Source of the DNA: Vagococcus salmoninarum
GTDB taxonomy: Bacteria > Bacillota > Bacilli > Lactobacillales > Vagococcaceae
Direction of reading: 5' to 3'
DNA length: 64,000 nt
Assembly: GCF_003987495.1 (NCBI RefSeq)
Contig: NZ_NGJU01000007.1
Coordinates: 62,001 to 126,000 of the forward strand
Shown: one piece after another, positions 52,512 through 62,257 of the stretch
Layout: the number at the start of each line of letters is the position of its first letter
Numbering within the stretch: the stretch's first letter is position 1
Translations under genes and position numbers: made by a program
The notes under the pieces: model-generated
Told to the model about the DNA's origin: nothing
Seen by the model: only the letters and a program-made list of their open reading frames with translations
The model's database searches: none

Positions 52512-53615
52512 ATGGGAAACAATATTATTACTTTTGATCAAGTTAAGAAAGCCTACGAAGAGACGATTGTTTTGAAAGATGTTAGTTTTGAAATCGAACA
52601 GGGGAAGTTTTATACCTTACTCGGCCCTTCCGGTTGTGGTAAGACAACGATTCTGCGGTTAATTGCCGGTTTTATTGAAGCTGATCAAGGAGAGATTCGC
52701 TTAGAAGGTAAACGGGTGAACGATATTCCTGCCAACAAGCGGAAAGTTAACACTGTCTTTCAAGATTACGCCTTATTCCCACATATGAATGTCTTTGACA
52801 ATGTGGCCTTTGGTTTAAGAATTAAAAAATTATCAAAAGAAAAAATTGCTGAAAAAGTTCATGAAGTTTTGAAAATGGTGCAATTATCCGGCTTTGAAGA
52901 CCGTGAGATCAGTGAAATGTCAGGGGGCCAACGGCAACGAGTAGCCATCGCCCGGGCCTTAGCTAACGAACCGGAAGTCCTGTTATTAGATGAGCCTTTG
53001 TCAGCCTTAGATTTAAAGCTGAGAACGGACATGCAATATGAACTAAGAGAGCTTCAAAAACGTTTAGGGATTACCTTTATTTTTGTGACCCATGATCAAG
53101 AAGAAGCCTTAGCTATGAGTGATGAAATCTTCGTCTTAAATAAAGGGGAAATTGTTCAAAGTGGTAGTCCTGTGGATATTTACGATGAGCCGATTAACCG
53201 TTTTGTCGCTGATTTTATTGGTGAAAGTAACATCGTCGATGGGGTGATGGTCGAAGATAACGTGGTTCAATTCGTTGGTAAATCCTTTGAATGTGTGGAC
53301 AGTGGGATGCGCCCGAATGAACCAATCGAAGTCATGCTGCGCCCAGAAGATATGAGCTTAACGACTGTAGCAAAAGGTAAGTTGAAAGTGAAAGTCGATA
53401 GCCAGTTATTCCGTGGGGTCCATTATGAAATTGTCGGTTATGACGAAGAAGGCAATGAGTGGGTCGTTCATTCAACCCGGAAAGCAATCGAAGGTACGGA
53501 AGTTGGACTTTTCTTTGAACCAGAAGACATCCACGTCATGCGTTTCAATGAGTCAGAAGAAGAATTTGATGCCCGTCTGGAAAGTTATGAAGAGGAAGGG
53601 GAGGTCAATCATTAA
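52512..53615 (+). CDS. potA: Spermidine/putrescine ABC transporter ATPase
   Basis: 367 residues. Walker [10 protein letters not shown] near 37-45, Q-loop FQDYALFPH, signature [15 protein letters not shown] near 137, Walker [13 protein letters not shown] near 157 and switch His in [14 protein letters not shown]-terminal TOBE regulatory domain lies at about 285-350. It powers polyamine uptake. Its stop overlaps the potB start by one base. Confidence 0.95.
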   Translation: MGNNIITFDQVKKAYEETIVLKDVSFEIEQGKFYTLLGPSGCGKTTILRLIAGFIEADQGEIRLEGKRVNDIPANKRKVNTVFQDYALFPHMNVFDNVAFGLRIKKLSKEKIAEKVHEVLKMVQLSGFEDREISEMSGGQRQRVAIARALANEPEVLLLDEPLSALDLKLRTDMQYELRELQKRLGITFIFVTHDQEEALAMSDEIFVLNKGEIVQSGSPVDIYDEPINRFVADFIGESNIVDGVMVEDNVVQFVGKSFECVDSGMRPNEPIEVMLRPEDMSLTTVAKGKLKVKVDSQLFRGVHYEIVGYDEEGNEWVVHSTRKAIEGTEVGLFFEPEDIHVMRFNESEEEFDARLESYEEEGEVNH

Positions 53616-54430
53616 TGACAGCAACTAGAAGAATTTACGCCATTCCATACGTGCTGTGGCTGATGCTTTTCGTCATTGCCCCAGTCTTACTCATCATCTA
53701 TCAATCATTTAAAGGGATTGATGGCAGTTTCACTTTAGACAACTACCGGATCTACTTTTCATCAGGGACTTATTTACGGATGACTCTGAACTCTGTTTTT
53801 TATGCCTTTATTATTACAATGGTCGTGTTAGTTATTAGTTATCCAGCGGCTTATGTCTTAAATCAATTAAAACATAAGCAACTATGGTTAATGATGATTA
53901 TTTTACCAACTTGGGTTAACTTACTCTTAAAGGCTTATGCCTTTATTGGCATTTTTAGTGCACATGGTAGTATCAATCAATTTTTAGAATTTATCGGCAT
54001 TGGCAATCGCCAAATTCTCTTTACTGATTTTAGCTTTATTTTCGTGGCAGCTTATATTGAAATACCTTTTATGATTATGCCGATTTTTAATGCCTTAGAA
54101 GAAATGAACCCTTCCTTAATTAGTGCCAGCCGGGATTTAGGGGCTAATAGTTTTGAAACTTTCCGCCGAGTGATTTTTCCTTTATCAATGAACGGTGTCA
54201 AAAGTGGCGTCCAAGCGGTCTTTATTCCCTCTTTAAGCTTGTTTATGTTAACGCGCTTAATTGGTGGGAATCGGGTGATTAATTTAGGAACAGCCATTGA
54301 AGAGCATTTCTTAGTGACGCAAAACTGGGGCATGGGTTCCACGATTGGCGTGATTTTAATTATTGCCATGGTAGTCATTATGCTTTTAACTGGTGAAAAG
54401 AAGAAAAAAGGAGGTCGTAGTAAGTCATGA
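53615..54430 (+). CDS. potB: Spermidine/putrescine ABC transporter permease
   Basis: 271 residues, six helices, with the EAA loop SASRDLGANSFETFRRVIFPLSMNG near 169-193 that docks on PotA. It overlaps potC by 4 bases. Forms the channel with PotC. Confidence 0.94.
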   Translation: MTATRRIYAIPYVLWLMLFVIAPVLLIIYQSFKGIDGSFTLDNYRIYFSSGTYLRMTLNSVFYAFIITMVVLVISYPAAYVLNQLKHKQLWLMMIILPTWVNLLLKAYAFIGIFSAHGSINQFLEFIGIGNRQILFTDFSFIFVAAYIEIPFMIMPIFNALEEMNPSLISASRDLGANSFETFRRVIFPLSMNGVKSGVQAVFIPSLSLFMLTRLIGGNRVINLGTAIEEHFLVTQNWGMGSTIGVILIIAMVVIMLLTGEKKKKGGRSKS

Positions 54431-55257
54431 AAAAGAAAATTAGCTGGTCTAAATGTTACTTACTACTAGTCTTTGTCTTATTATACTTACCGATTTTCTA
54501 TTTAATTTTCTACTCCTTTAATGCTGGTGGCAGCATGACAAGCTTTACTGGCTTTACGTTAGAACATTATCAAGCAGTTTTTGAAGATAAGCGGCTAATA
54601 GGCATTGTTTTGAATACTTTTATGTTAGCTTTCTTATCAGCCTTAATTGCGACAACTATCGGGACTTTTGGGGCAATGATGATTTATTACACAAAAAAAC
54701 GTAAAAATCGGAATGTCTTAATGAGTGTTAATAATATTTTAATGGTTTCACCAGACGTGATTATCGGAGCGAGCTTCTTAATCTTCTTTACTTTCTTAGG
54801 TTTAAGCTTAGGTTTCTCCTCAGTCTTACTGTCACATGTGGCCTTTAGTATTCCGATTGTCGTTTTAATGGTCTTACCGAAACTCCAAGAGATGAATGAC
54901 TCGATGATTGATGCCGCTAGAGATTTAGGGGCAAACAATTGGACAGTCATTCGTAAAGTGATTTTACCTTTTATTACGCCGGGCGTGATTGCTGGCTATT
55001 TTATGGCCTTTACTTATTCTTTAGATGACTTCGCCGTGACTTTTTTCGTGACTGGTAATGGCTTTTCAACTTTATCAGTGGAGATTTATTCCCGGGCCCG
55101 CCAAGGAGTTAGTTTAGAAATCAATGCCTTAAGTGCGTTGTTATTCTTATTCTCATTGTTCTTAGTGATTGGTTATTACTTTATTAGCCAAGGGAACTTA
55201 TCGAAAAGCCAACGGAAGCGCCGTAAAGAACATGGAGAGGTGGCGAATAGTCTATGA
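54427..55257 (+). CDS. potC: Spermidine/putrescine ABC transporter permease
   Basis: 276 residues, six helices, EAA loop DAARDLGANNWTVIRKVILPFITPG near 162-186. Preceded by AAAGGAGG inside the end of potB. Pairs with PotB; overlaps potD by 4 bases. Confidence 0.94.
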   Translation: MKKKISWSKCYLLLVFVLLYLPIFYLIFYSFNAGGSMTSFTGFTLEHYQAVFEDKRLIGIVLNTFMLAFLSALIATTIGTFGAMMIYYTKKRKNRNVLMSVNNILMVSPDVIIGASFLIFFTFLGLSLGFSSVLLSHVAFSIPIVVLMVLPKLQEMNDSMIDAARDLGANNWTVIRKVILPFITPGVIAGYFMAFTYSLDDFAVTFFVTGNGFSTLSVEIYSRARQGVSLEINALSALLFLFSLFLVIGYYFISQGNLSKSQRKRRKEHGEVANSL

Positions 55258-56327
55258 GAAAATTAAGAACCTTAATTATCGGAATTGTCGGGATTATTCT
55301 TTTATTAGCCATCGGTAGTCGCCAACTAGAAAAAGCCCAAGGATTTTCTGGTAGTAACACTTTAACGATTTATAACTGGGGAGATTACATCGATCCAGCG
55401 TTGTTAAAAAAGTTTGAAGCTGAAACGAGCTATAAAGTAAGCTACGAGACCTTCGATTCAAATGAAGCGATGTTTACTAAAATCCAACAAGGTGGTACGG
55501 CTTATGATTTAACCATTCCTAGTGAGTACATGATTCAAAAGATGATGAAGGAAGAGATGTTAATTAAGCTTGATTATCAAAAAATTAAAGGGATTGAAAA
55601 CATTGATCCGCGCTTTCTGAATCAAGACTTCGATGTCGACAATCAGTACTCGATTCCTTATTTCTGGGGAACTTTAGGGATTATTTACAATGATAAGTTC
55701 TTTAAAGAAGAAGACATTCAAGAATGGGATGACTTATGGAAGCCAGAATTGAAAAATAATTTAATGCTAATAGATGGGGCTAGAGAAGTGATTGGCTTGG
55801 CTTTAAATAGTAACGATCAATCGTTAAACAGCAAAGACCTTGATCACTTAAGGGCAGCCTCAGAAAAGCTTAAAGAGATTACGCCAAATGTTAAAGCAAT
55901 TGTGGCAGATGAAATTAAGATGTACATGATTAATGAAGAGAGTGGTGTCGCTGTGTCCTTTTCAGGAGAAGCAGCGGAAATGTTAGATAATAATGAACAC
56001 TTACATTACGTGATTCCAAGTAAGGGGACTAACTTGTGGTTTGATAATATCGTAATTCCTAAAACAGCTAAAAACATTGAGGGAGCTTACGCCTTTATCA
56101 ACTTTATGTTAGAACCAGAGAATGCCGCCCAAAATGCGGAATACATCGGTTACTCAACTCCTAATGAGAAGGCTTTAGAGCTGTTACCAGCGGAGATAAC
56201 TAGTGACGAACAGTTTTACCCAAGTGATGAAACAATGGCTCATTTGGAAGTCTATGAAGATTTAGGGCCAGAGTATTTAGGAATTTACAATGATTTGTTC
56301 TTAGAATTTAAGATGCATCGGAAATGA
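55254..56327 (+). CDS. potD: Spermidine/putrescine-binding protein
   Basis: 357 residues. An uncleaved-looking N-terminal helix (LIIGIVGIILLLAIG, about 8-22) has no lipobox Cys, so the protein is probably membrane-tethered rather than a lipoprotein. The binding protein core starts LTIYNWGDYIDPALLKKFE near 37-55. It captures polyamines outside the membrane for PotABC. Confidence 0.93.
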   Translation: MRKLRTLIIGIVGIILLLAIGSRQLEKAQGFSGSNTLTIYNWGDYIDPALLKKFEAETSYKVSYETFDSNEAMFTKIQQGGTAYDLTIPSEYMIQKMMKEEMLIKLDYQKIKGIENIDPRFLNQDFDVDNQYSIPYFWGTLGIIYNDKFFKEEDIQEWDDLWKPELKNNLMLIDGAREVIGLALNSNDQSLNSKDLDHLRAASEKLKEITPNVKAIVADEIKMYMINEESGVAVSFSGEAAEMLDNNEHLHYVIPSKGTNLWFDNIVIPKTAKNIEGAYAFINFMLEPENAAQNAEYIGYSTPNEKALELLPAEITSDEQFYPSDETMAHLEVYEDLGPEYLGIYNDLFLEFKMHRK

Positions 56328-56337
56328 AAGTAGCCAC

Positions 56338-56377
56338 ACTTCTGGAACCTGTTTAAAAGGTTTCAGAAGTTTTTTTT
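56338..56377 (+). terminator. Terminator of the pot operon
   Basis: ACTTCTGGAACCT and AGGTTTCAGAAGT pair with one mismatch, followed by a long T run. Confidence 0.88.
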
Positions 56378-56404
56378 ATCTAAATATCTGACTATAAAAA
56401 AGAT

Positions 56405-56451
56405 TTGACAAGAAATAGGTAACCGGTTACAATGAATGTGTAATCGGTTAC
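56405..56451 (+). promoter_or_regulatory. Ribose operon promoter with two LacI-type operators
   Basis: TTGACA (56405-56410) and TACAAT (56428-56433) with a 17-base spacer. Operator 1 GTAACCGGTTAC (56419-56430) overlaps the spacer and -10 box. Operator 2 GTAATCGGTTAC (56440-56451) lies 21 bp downstream, two helical turns on the same face. Confidence 0.9.
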
Positions 56452-56495
56452 CTATTTGGTGTTATTTACCTAAAGTAACTTATGGAGGTGGAAAG

Positions 56496-57470
56496 ATGGC
56501 GACAATTAAAGATGTAGCAAAAGAAGCAGGACTTTCAGTTGCTTCAGTCTCACGCTATATAAATAATAAAGGGTATGTCGGTGAAGATGCAAAATTACGT
56601 ATCGAGGCAGCCATACAAAAATTAAATTACCGTCCGAATGAAATTGCTCGCTCGTTGTTTCAAAAAAAAACTAATATGATTGGTTTAATTATTCCAGATA
56701 TTTCTAACCCATTCTTTCCAATGTTAGCTCGTGGTGTTGAAGATTATTTGGCAGAACATAATTATCAAATGGTTTTAGGCAACACAGCCAACGATATAAT
56801 TCGAGAAAATCAGTATTACAATTCCTTTCAACAACATAATTTTGCAGGCATTATTACTGCTGTGGAACCACTACATGAAGAAGAGCGAACGGTTCCCGTC
56901 ATTCATATCGACCGAGTAAGTGAAGGCAGTCAATTTTATGTGAGAGCAGACCATTTTTTAGGTGGTCACTTAGTTGCCCAAGCAGTCATAGACTCTCAAC
57001 CGAAAAAAGTCTTAATTATGAGTGGTCCAAAAAATATTTGGAACGTCTCACAAAAAAATCAAGAATTAGTCAGTCAATTGCAAGGACAAAAGGTTCCTTA
57101 CACAGAATTAGCTGTTGAAACCTTTGGCTTAGAAAACATTATGACCATCGTTAAAGAAGTCTTTGCTAAAATTCCAGAACATGACACAGTTGTAGCAACC
57201 AATGATATTCACGCCATTTACTTAATTAAAGAAGCCTTGTCTCGGGGCATCAAAATACCGGAAGAGTTACAAGTGATTGGTTATGATGGCATTGATTTTG
57301 CTGAATTGTTAGTGCCAACTTTAACGACTGTGAGACAACCAGTTTATGAAATGGGAAGTTTAGCTGCGGAAATGTTGATTAATCAAATTAAAGGGCAAGG
57401 TAACGACAATAAAAGAGTCTGTTTACCAGTGACAATAAGCCCAGGAGCAACAATGAGAAAGAAGGATTAA
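56496..57470 (+). CDS. rbsR: Ribose operon repressor (LacI family)
   Basis: 324 residues from the ATG at 56496 (GGAGG 8 bases before); an earlier in-frame start at 56436 would lie inside the operator. Helix-turn-helix ATIKDVAKEAGLSVASVSRYI at 2-22, hinge YRPNEIARSLFQKKT, then a periplasmic-binding-protein-like sensor (DISNPFFPMLARGVE near 67). Its own promoter carries two matching operators, so autoregulation is likely. First gene of rbsRKDACB. Confidence 0.92.
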   Translation: MATIKDVAKEAGLSVASVSRYINNKGYVGEDAKLRIEAAIQKLNYRPNEIARSLFQKKTNMIGLIIPDISNPFFPMLARGVEDYLAEHNYQMVLGNTANDIIRENQYYNSFQQHNFAGIITAVEPLHEEERTVPVIHIDRVSEGSQFYVRADHFLGGHLVAQAVIDSQPKKVLIMSGPKNIWNVSQKNQELVSQLQGQKVPYTELAVETFGLENIMTIVKEVFAKIPEHDTVVATNDIHAIYLIKEALSRGIKIPEELQVIGYDGIDFAELLVPTLTTVRQPVYEMGSLAAEMLINQIKGQGNDNKRVCLPVTISPGATMRKKD

Positions 57471-57471
57471 A

Positions 57472-58377
57472 ATGAAAAAAATCATGGTAATTGGTAGTAT
57501 TTCAATGGACTTCGTTGTTAAAACGAACCAAGTTCCAGCTGAAGGGGAAACCTTAATCGGTGAAAGTTTTAATACTTACTACGGTGGCAAAGGGGCTAAT
57601 CAAGGCGTTGCAGCAAGTCGCTTAGGTGGGCAAGTCTCAATGATCGGCGCTGTAGGCAAAGATGTTTTTGGCCAAGAAGTCTTAACTAATTTACAAAAGA
57701 ATCACATTAATACAGAGGGCATTAAAGAAGTTTCAGAAATTTCAACAGGGGTCGCCCATATCATCGTTAAAGATGGTGACAATCGGATTATCGTTGTCCC
57801 AGGGACGAATGACTGTCTGGAAATTAACGACATTGCGCAACATCAAGAGGCGATTTTAGCAAGTGATGTGGTGATTTTACAAAACGAAACACCAGCCGAG
57901 GTCATTGACTACGTGATTAACTATTGTTACCAAAACAACGTTGCAACCGTCTTGAACCCAGCTCCAGCCCGTGAGATGTTAGCTAGTACGATTGCCAAAG
58001 CAACTTACTTAACCCCTAATGAAACCGAGTTTGGCTTATTATTTCCAGACTTGCCTTTAGAGGAAGCTTTAGAACAATACGCGAATAAATTAATTGTGAC
58101 TTTAGGTAGTCAAGGAGCCGCTTTCCATGATGGGAAGCAGTTACAAATGGTTCCGGCTTTCAAAGTTAAACCAGTTGATACAACTGGGGCGGGGGATACT
58201 TTCAATGGTGGTCTGGCCGTGGGAATTGCTAATAACTTAAGTTTGAAAGATAGTGTAACTTTTGGTAATTTAGCCTCTTCCTTAGCCGTCCAAGCGAATG
58301 GCGCCCAAGCTGGTATCCCGACATTAGCGCAAATGAAAGGGGAGCAGGCATATGATGAAGCATGGCATATTGAATAG
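57472..58377 (+). CDS. rbsK: Ribokinase
   Basis: 301 residues, PfkB family. [16 protein letters not shown] near 40-55 binds ribose and the catalytic end is [16 protein letters not shown] near 238-253 with the base Asp. Phosphorylates ribose to ribose 5-phosphate. It is one base after the rbsR stop and overlaps rbsD by 26 bases. Confidence 0.95.
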   Translation: MKKIMVIGSISMDFVVKTNQVPAEGETLIGESFNTYYGGKGANQGVAASRLGGQVSMIGAVGKDVFGQEVLTNLQKNHINTEGIKEVSEISTGVAHIIVKDGDNRIIVVPGTNDCLEINDIAQHQEAILASDVVILQNETPAEVIDYVINYCYQNNVATVLNPAPAREMLASTIAKATYLTPNETEFGLLFPDLPLEEALEQYANKLIVTLGSQGAAFHDGKQLQMVPAFKVKPVDTTGAGDTFNGGLAVGIANNLSLKDSVTFGNLASSLAVQANGAQAGIPTLAQMKGEQAYDEAWHIE

Positions 58378-58741
58378 CGATATTGCAAAAGTCTTAGCTG
58401 ATCTCGGTCATACAGATCAAATTATCATTTGTGATGCTGGTTTACCAGTTCCAGCCGGGGTTCCAAAAATTGATGTGGCACTGGCTTTAGGTGTCCCAAG
58501 TTTTAATGATGTTTTGAGTCTTTTAGAAGCTGAAATGGTAGTCGAAAAAGTTGTTTTGGCAGAAGAAATTAAAGAGCATAATCCAAGGGTCCTCGCCCAT
58601 GTGGCAAGTCTCTATGAGGAAATCGGCTATGTCTCCCATGAGGAATTTAAACGACTAAGTAGTCAAGCAAAAGCAATTATTAGAACTGGGGAAAATACCC
58701 CTTACGCGAATATCATTTTACAAGCCGGGGTATTATTTTAA
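58352..58741 (+). CDS. rbsD: D-ribose pyranase
   Basis: 129 residues. [20 protein letters not shown] near 5-24 with the catalytic His, CDAGLPVP near 27, and the end [16 protein letters not shown]. It converts beta-pyranose ribose to the furanose form used by RbsK. The start may be this ATG or the next codon at 58355; GGGGAG is better spaced for the first. Confidence 0.94.
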   Translation: MMKHGILNSDIAKVLADLGHTDQIIICDAGLPVPAGVPKIDVALALGVPSFNDVLSLLEAEMVVEKVVLAEEIKEHNPRVLAHVASLYEEIGYVSHEEFKRLSSQAKAIIRTGENTPYANIILQAGVLF

Positions 58742-58759
58742 AAGAGGAGGTGGCAGTCA

Positions 58760-60256
58760 ATGGAAATTAAAATGACAGACATCAGTAAAAGTTTTGGACA
58801 AAATAAAGTGTTAGAAGGTGTTGATTTTGAATTAACGACTGGCGAAATTCACGCACTAATGGGTGAGAATGGCGCAGGAAAATCAACATTAATGAATATT
58901 TTAACTGGTTTACATAAACGAGATGCTGGTCAAATCATGATTGACGGTCAAGAGCATTACTACGAGTCAACGAAAGATGCTGAAAATCATGGTGTCAGCT
59001 TTATTCATCAAGAAATCAACTCACTGTCGAATATGACCGTCATTGACAATATGTTTCTAAACAAAGAGATCAAAACGAAATTGGGCCTATTAGATTATAA
59101 AGCCATGGAAAAAGAAGCCCGGCGAGTCTTTGAGCAACTTAATATTAAGATTGATTTATACAAAGAAATGGGCGAGCTATCAGTTGGTCAACAACAAATG
59201 ATTGAAATTTCAAAATCATTAATGACTGAGGCGAAAGTCATTATTATGGATGAGCCGACTGCTGCCTTAACTGAACGGGAAATTAACGTCCTCTTTGAAG
59301 TTATCAGTAAACTTAAAGAGAATAACGTCTCGATTGTCTATATTTCTCACCGGATGGAAGAAATATTTGCGATTTGTGATCGGATTACCGTGATGCGTGA
59401 TGGGATTACCGTTTCAACGCGACGAATTGTTGATACGAGTTTTGAACAAGTCGTGAAAGAGATGGTTGGTCGCGAAATTAGTGATTTCTACCCAGAAAAA
59501 ACCTCAGAAATCGGTCAAGTTAAATTTGCTGTCCAAGGCCTAAATAAAGCCGGCATGTTTAAAGATGTTAACTTTGAAGTCCATGAAGGTGAAATTCTTG
59601 GATTTTCAGGTTTAATGGGAGCTGGCCGGACTGAAATTATGCGAACAATCTTTGGCTTAATCAAAAAGGATAGTGGTAAAACATTTTTGAATGGTGAAGA
59701 AGTTATCCTTAAAAGTCCTCATGGGGCAATTGAAAAAGGGATTGGTTTTTTAACAGAAGACCGTAAAGAAGAAGGGTTGATTTTAGATTTTACGATTAAA
59801 GACAATATTTTATTACCGTCAATTAGTGAGTTTTCAAAAAAAGTTATTATTGATGATAAGTTAGTAAATGAGTTTACAGAGTTATTAGTTGAACGACTGA
59901 CTGTTAAAACTACGAGTATTAATGAGGCCGCTGGGAGTTTATCTGGAGGAAATCAGCAAAAAGTCGTTTTAGCAAAATGGTTAGGAATCGGACCTCAAGT
60001 CTTAATTTTAGATGAGCCGACCCGAGGTGTCGATGTGGGAGCTAAACGAGAAATTTATTTATTAATTAATGAACTAGCCGCTCGCGGAGTAGCGATTATC
60101 TTAGTTTCTAGTGATTTGCCAGAAGTTTTAAGTATTAGTGATCGAATCATGGTTGTGCGAGAAGGACAAATTAGTGGATCATTAACTAAGGCAGAAGCGA
60201 CACAAGAAAAAATTATGCATCTAGCTACGGCTACAGGAGGGAAAACACATGATTAA
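58760..60256 (+). CDS. rbsA: Ribose ABC transporter ATPase (two domains)
   Basis: 498 residues with two ABC domains. First: Walker A GENGAGKST near 34, signature LSVGQQQ near 140 and Walker B VIIMDEPTAAL. Second: the changed P-loop GLMGAGRTE near 288 normal for RbsA, LSGGNQQK near 394 and LILDEPTRGVD. It overlaps rbsC by 8 bases. Confidence 0.95.
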   Translation: MEIKMTDISKSFGQNKVLEGVDFELTTGEIHALMGENGAGKSTLMNILTGLHKRDAGQIMIDGQEHYYESTKDAENHGVSFIHQEINSLSNMTVIDNMFLNKEIKTKLGLLDYKAMEKEARRVFEQLNIKIDLYKEMGELSVGQQQMIEISKSLMTEAKVIIMDEPTAALTEREINVLFEVISKLKENNVSIVYISHRMEEIFAICDRITVMRDGITVSTRRIVDTSFEQVVKEMVGREISDFYPEKTSEIGQVKFAVQGLNKAGMFKDVNFEVHEGEILGFSGLMGAGRTEIMRTIFGLIKKDSGKTFLNGEEVILKSPHGAIEKGIGFLTEDRKEEGLILDFTIKDNILLPSISEFSKKVIIDDKLVNEFTELLVERLTVKTTSINEAAGSLSGGNQQKVVLAKWLGIGPQVLILDEPTRGVDVGAKREIYLLINELAARGVAIILVSSDLPEVLSISDRIMVVREGQISGSLTKAEATQEKIMHLATATGGKTHD

Positions 60257-61211
60257 TCCAGAACTTAAAGAAAAAAAATCCCTTGATTTTGGCAGTTTAA
60301 TGTCAAAATTAGGACCACTTGTGGCCTTGTTGGCACTAGTTTTACTAGTCACAATTATGAACCCTAGTTTTATTTCATCTGTTAATATTTTGAACTTATT
60401 AAGACAAGTCTCGATTAATGCGTTGATTGCTTTCGGGATGTCCTTTGTCATCCTAACAGGTGGGATTGACTTATCCGTTGGTTCAACCTTAGCATTATCA
60501 GCAGCTTTAGTTGCTGGTTTGATTTCAGCAGGAATTAATCCAATGTTAGCAATGGTTGCTGGCATGCTTTTAGGAGCATTTTTAGGAATGGTCAATGGTT
60601 TATTAATTGCCAAAGGTAACATGGCACCTTTTATCGCCACCTTAGCAACGATGACCATTTACCGGGGAATTACTTTAGTTTATACCGATGGTAACCCGAT
60701 TACTGGTATTGGCGACAGCTTCATCTTCAAATTTGTCGGCCGAGGCTACTTGTTCGGGATTCCTTTCCCAATTTTAATTATGTTAGTCAGCTTTATCTTA
60801 TTGTTTGTCCTATTGCATAAAACGGCTTTTGGTAAAAAGACTTATGCGATTGGTGGTAATATCAAAGCCGCTAAATTAGCAGGTGTCAAAACAGATAAGA
60901 TTCAAATTTTAATTTACACATTATCTGGATTCATGGCTTCAGTTGCCGGGATTATTTTAACCTCACGTTTAAATTCAGCTCAACCAACAGCTGGTCAAGC
61001 TTACGAGATGGACGCGATTGCTGCTGTAGTTTTAGGTGGCACAAGTTTGTCAGGTGGTAAAGGTCGGATTTTTGGCACATTGATTGGTGCCTTAATTATT
61101 GGAACAATTAACAATGGCTTGAACTTACTAGGGGTGTCTAGTTTCTATCAACAAATTGTTAAAGGTATTGTGATTATTATTGCGGTGCTATTAGACCGCA
61201 AGAAAAAATAA
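60249..61211 (+). CDS. rbsC: Ribose ABC transporter permease
   Basis: 320 residues with 8-10 helices. Family marks: FVILTGGIDLSVGSTLALSA near 72-91, IATLATMTIYRGI near 131 and AAVVLGGTSLSGGKGRIFGT near 258-277. Overlaps rbsA and is 22 bases before rbsB. Confidence 0.95.
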   Translation: MINPELKEKKSLDFGSLMSKLGPLVALLALVLLVTIMNPSFISSVNILNLLRQVSINALIAFGMSFVILTGGIDLSVGSTLALSAALVAGLISAGINPMLAMVAGMLLGAFLGMVNGLLIAKGNMAPFIATLATMTIYRGITLVYTDGNPITGIGDSFIFKFVGRGYLFGIPFPILIMLVSFILLFVLLHKTAFGKKTYAIGGNIKAAKLAGVKTDKIQILIYTLSGFMASVAGIILTSRLNSAQPTAGQAYEMDAIAAVVLGGTSLSGGKGRIFGTLIGALIIGTINNGLNLLGVSSFYQQIVKGIVIIIAVLLDRKKK

Positions 61212-61233
61212 AAAAAGCAGAGGAGCAACAAAA

Positions 61234-62163
61234 ATGAAGAAATTTCTATTAACGATGGCAACAACAGCTTTAGTTTTAGCAGGATGTGGGAGTGCAACTC
61301 TTGATGGTGAGTCAAAGGACAAAGAAACGACTAAAGAAAAAGCCCCTTCAGAATTAAAAGTCGGTGTTAGTATTTCAACGTTAAACAACCCATTTTTCGT
61401 TTCTGTTAAAGATGGTATCGACAACTTAGCTAAAGAAAATGACACGAAGACGATTGTCGTTGATGCTCAAAATGACTCAGCTAAACAAAGTAACGATGTG
61501 GATGATTTAATTCAGCAACAAGTCGATGTGATTTTAATTAATCCAGTAGATTCTTCAGCAATTCAACCAGCTGTCGAAGCTGCTAACGATGCAAAAATTC
61601 CAGTCATTGCCATCGACCGTAGTAGTGACGGTGGTGAAGTCTTGACATTAGTCGCTTCTGATAACGTTAAAGGTGGCGAAATGGCCGCACAATTTATTTT
61701 AGATAAAATTGGTGAAAATGGTCGTGTCGTTGAACTTCAAGGGATTCCTGGAGCTTCAGCTACCCGTGAACGTGGAAAAGGGTTTGAAGAGTTTGCAGAA
61801 GGTAAACTTGAACTTGCTGAAAAACAATCAGCCGAGTTTGACCGTGCCAAAGGTTTAACAGTTATGGAAAATATCTTACAATCAACAAAAGATATTAAAG
61901 CCGTATTTGCCCAAAATGATGAAATGGCTTTAGGTGCTATTGAAGCCCTAGAAGCAGCTGGTAAAAAAGATGTGATTGTTGTTGGTTTTGATGGTAACGA
62001 TGATGGATTGAAAGCTGTTGAAGAAGGTCGTTTAACGGCAACAATTGCACAACAACCTGATGAAATGGGTAAAATTGCGTTACAAGCAGCCTATGATTTC
62101 TTCGCTGGTAAAGAGTTAGGTGCTAAAATTGATTCACCATTAGCTTTAAAAGAAGCTAAATAA
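61234..62163 (+). CDS. rbsB: Ribose-binding lipoprotein
   Basis: 309 residues. Lipoprotein signal with lipobox LVLAGCGS, Cys near residue 18, and a short Lys/Glu linker. The periplasmic-binding fold follows: GVSISTLNNPFFVSVKDGID near 44-63, LINPVDSSAIQPAV near 106, RGKGFEEF near 179, AVFAQNDEMALGAIEAL near 225-241. Binds ribose for RbsAC. Confidence 0.95.
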   Translation: MKKFLLTMATTALVLAGCGSATLDGESKDKETTKEKAPSELKVGVSISTLNNPFFVSVKDGIDNLAKENDTKTIVVDAQNDSAKQSNDVDDLIQQQVDVILINPVDSSAIQPAVEAANDAKIPVIAIDRSSDGGEVLTLVASDNVKGGEMAAQFILDKIGENGRVVELQGIPGASATRERGKGFEEFAEGKLELAEKQSAEFDRAKGLTVMENILQSTKDIKAVFAQNDEMALGAIEALEAAGKKDVIVVGFDGNDDGLKAVEEGRLTATIAQQPDEMGKIALQAAYDFFAGKELGAKIDSPLALKEAK

Positions 62164-62169
62164 GGTAGA

Positions 62170-62204
62170 AAAGTCTCTGTTGTTAAGACAGAGGCTTTTT
62201 TTTT
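62170..62204 (+). terminator. Terminator of the rbs operon
   Basis: AAGTCTCTGT and ACAGAGGCTT pair with an A-C or G-T mismatch near the base around a short loop, followed by eight T. Confidence 0.85.
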
Positions 62205-62257
62205 ACGCTAAAAACTATGCTATACTTTACTCAAAAGCAACTTCTAGGAGGGATAAA

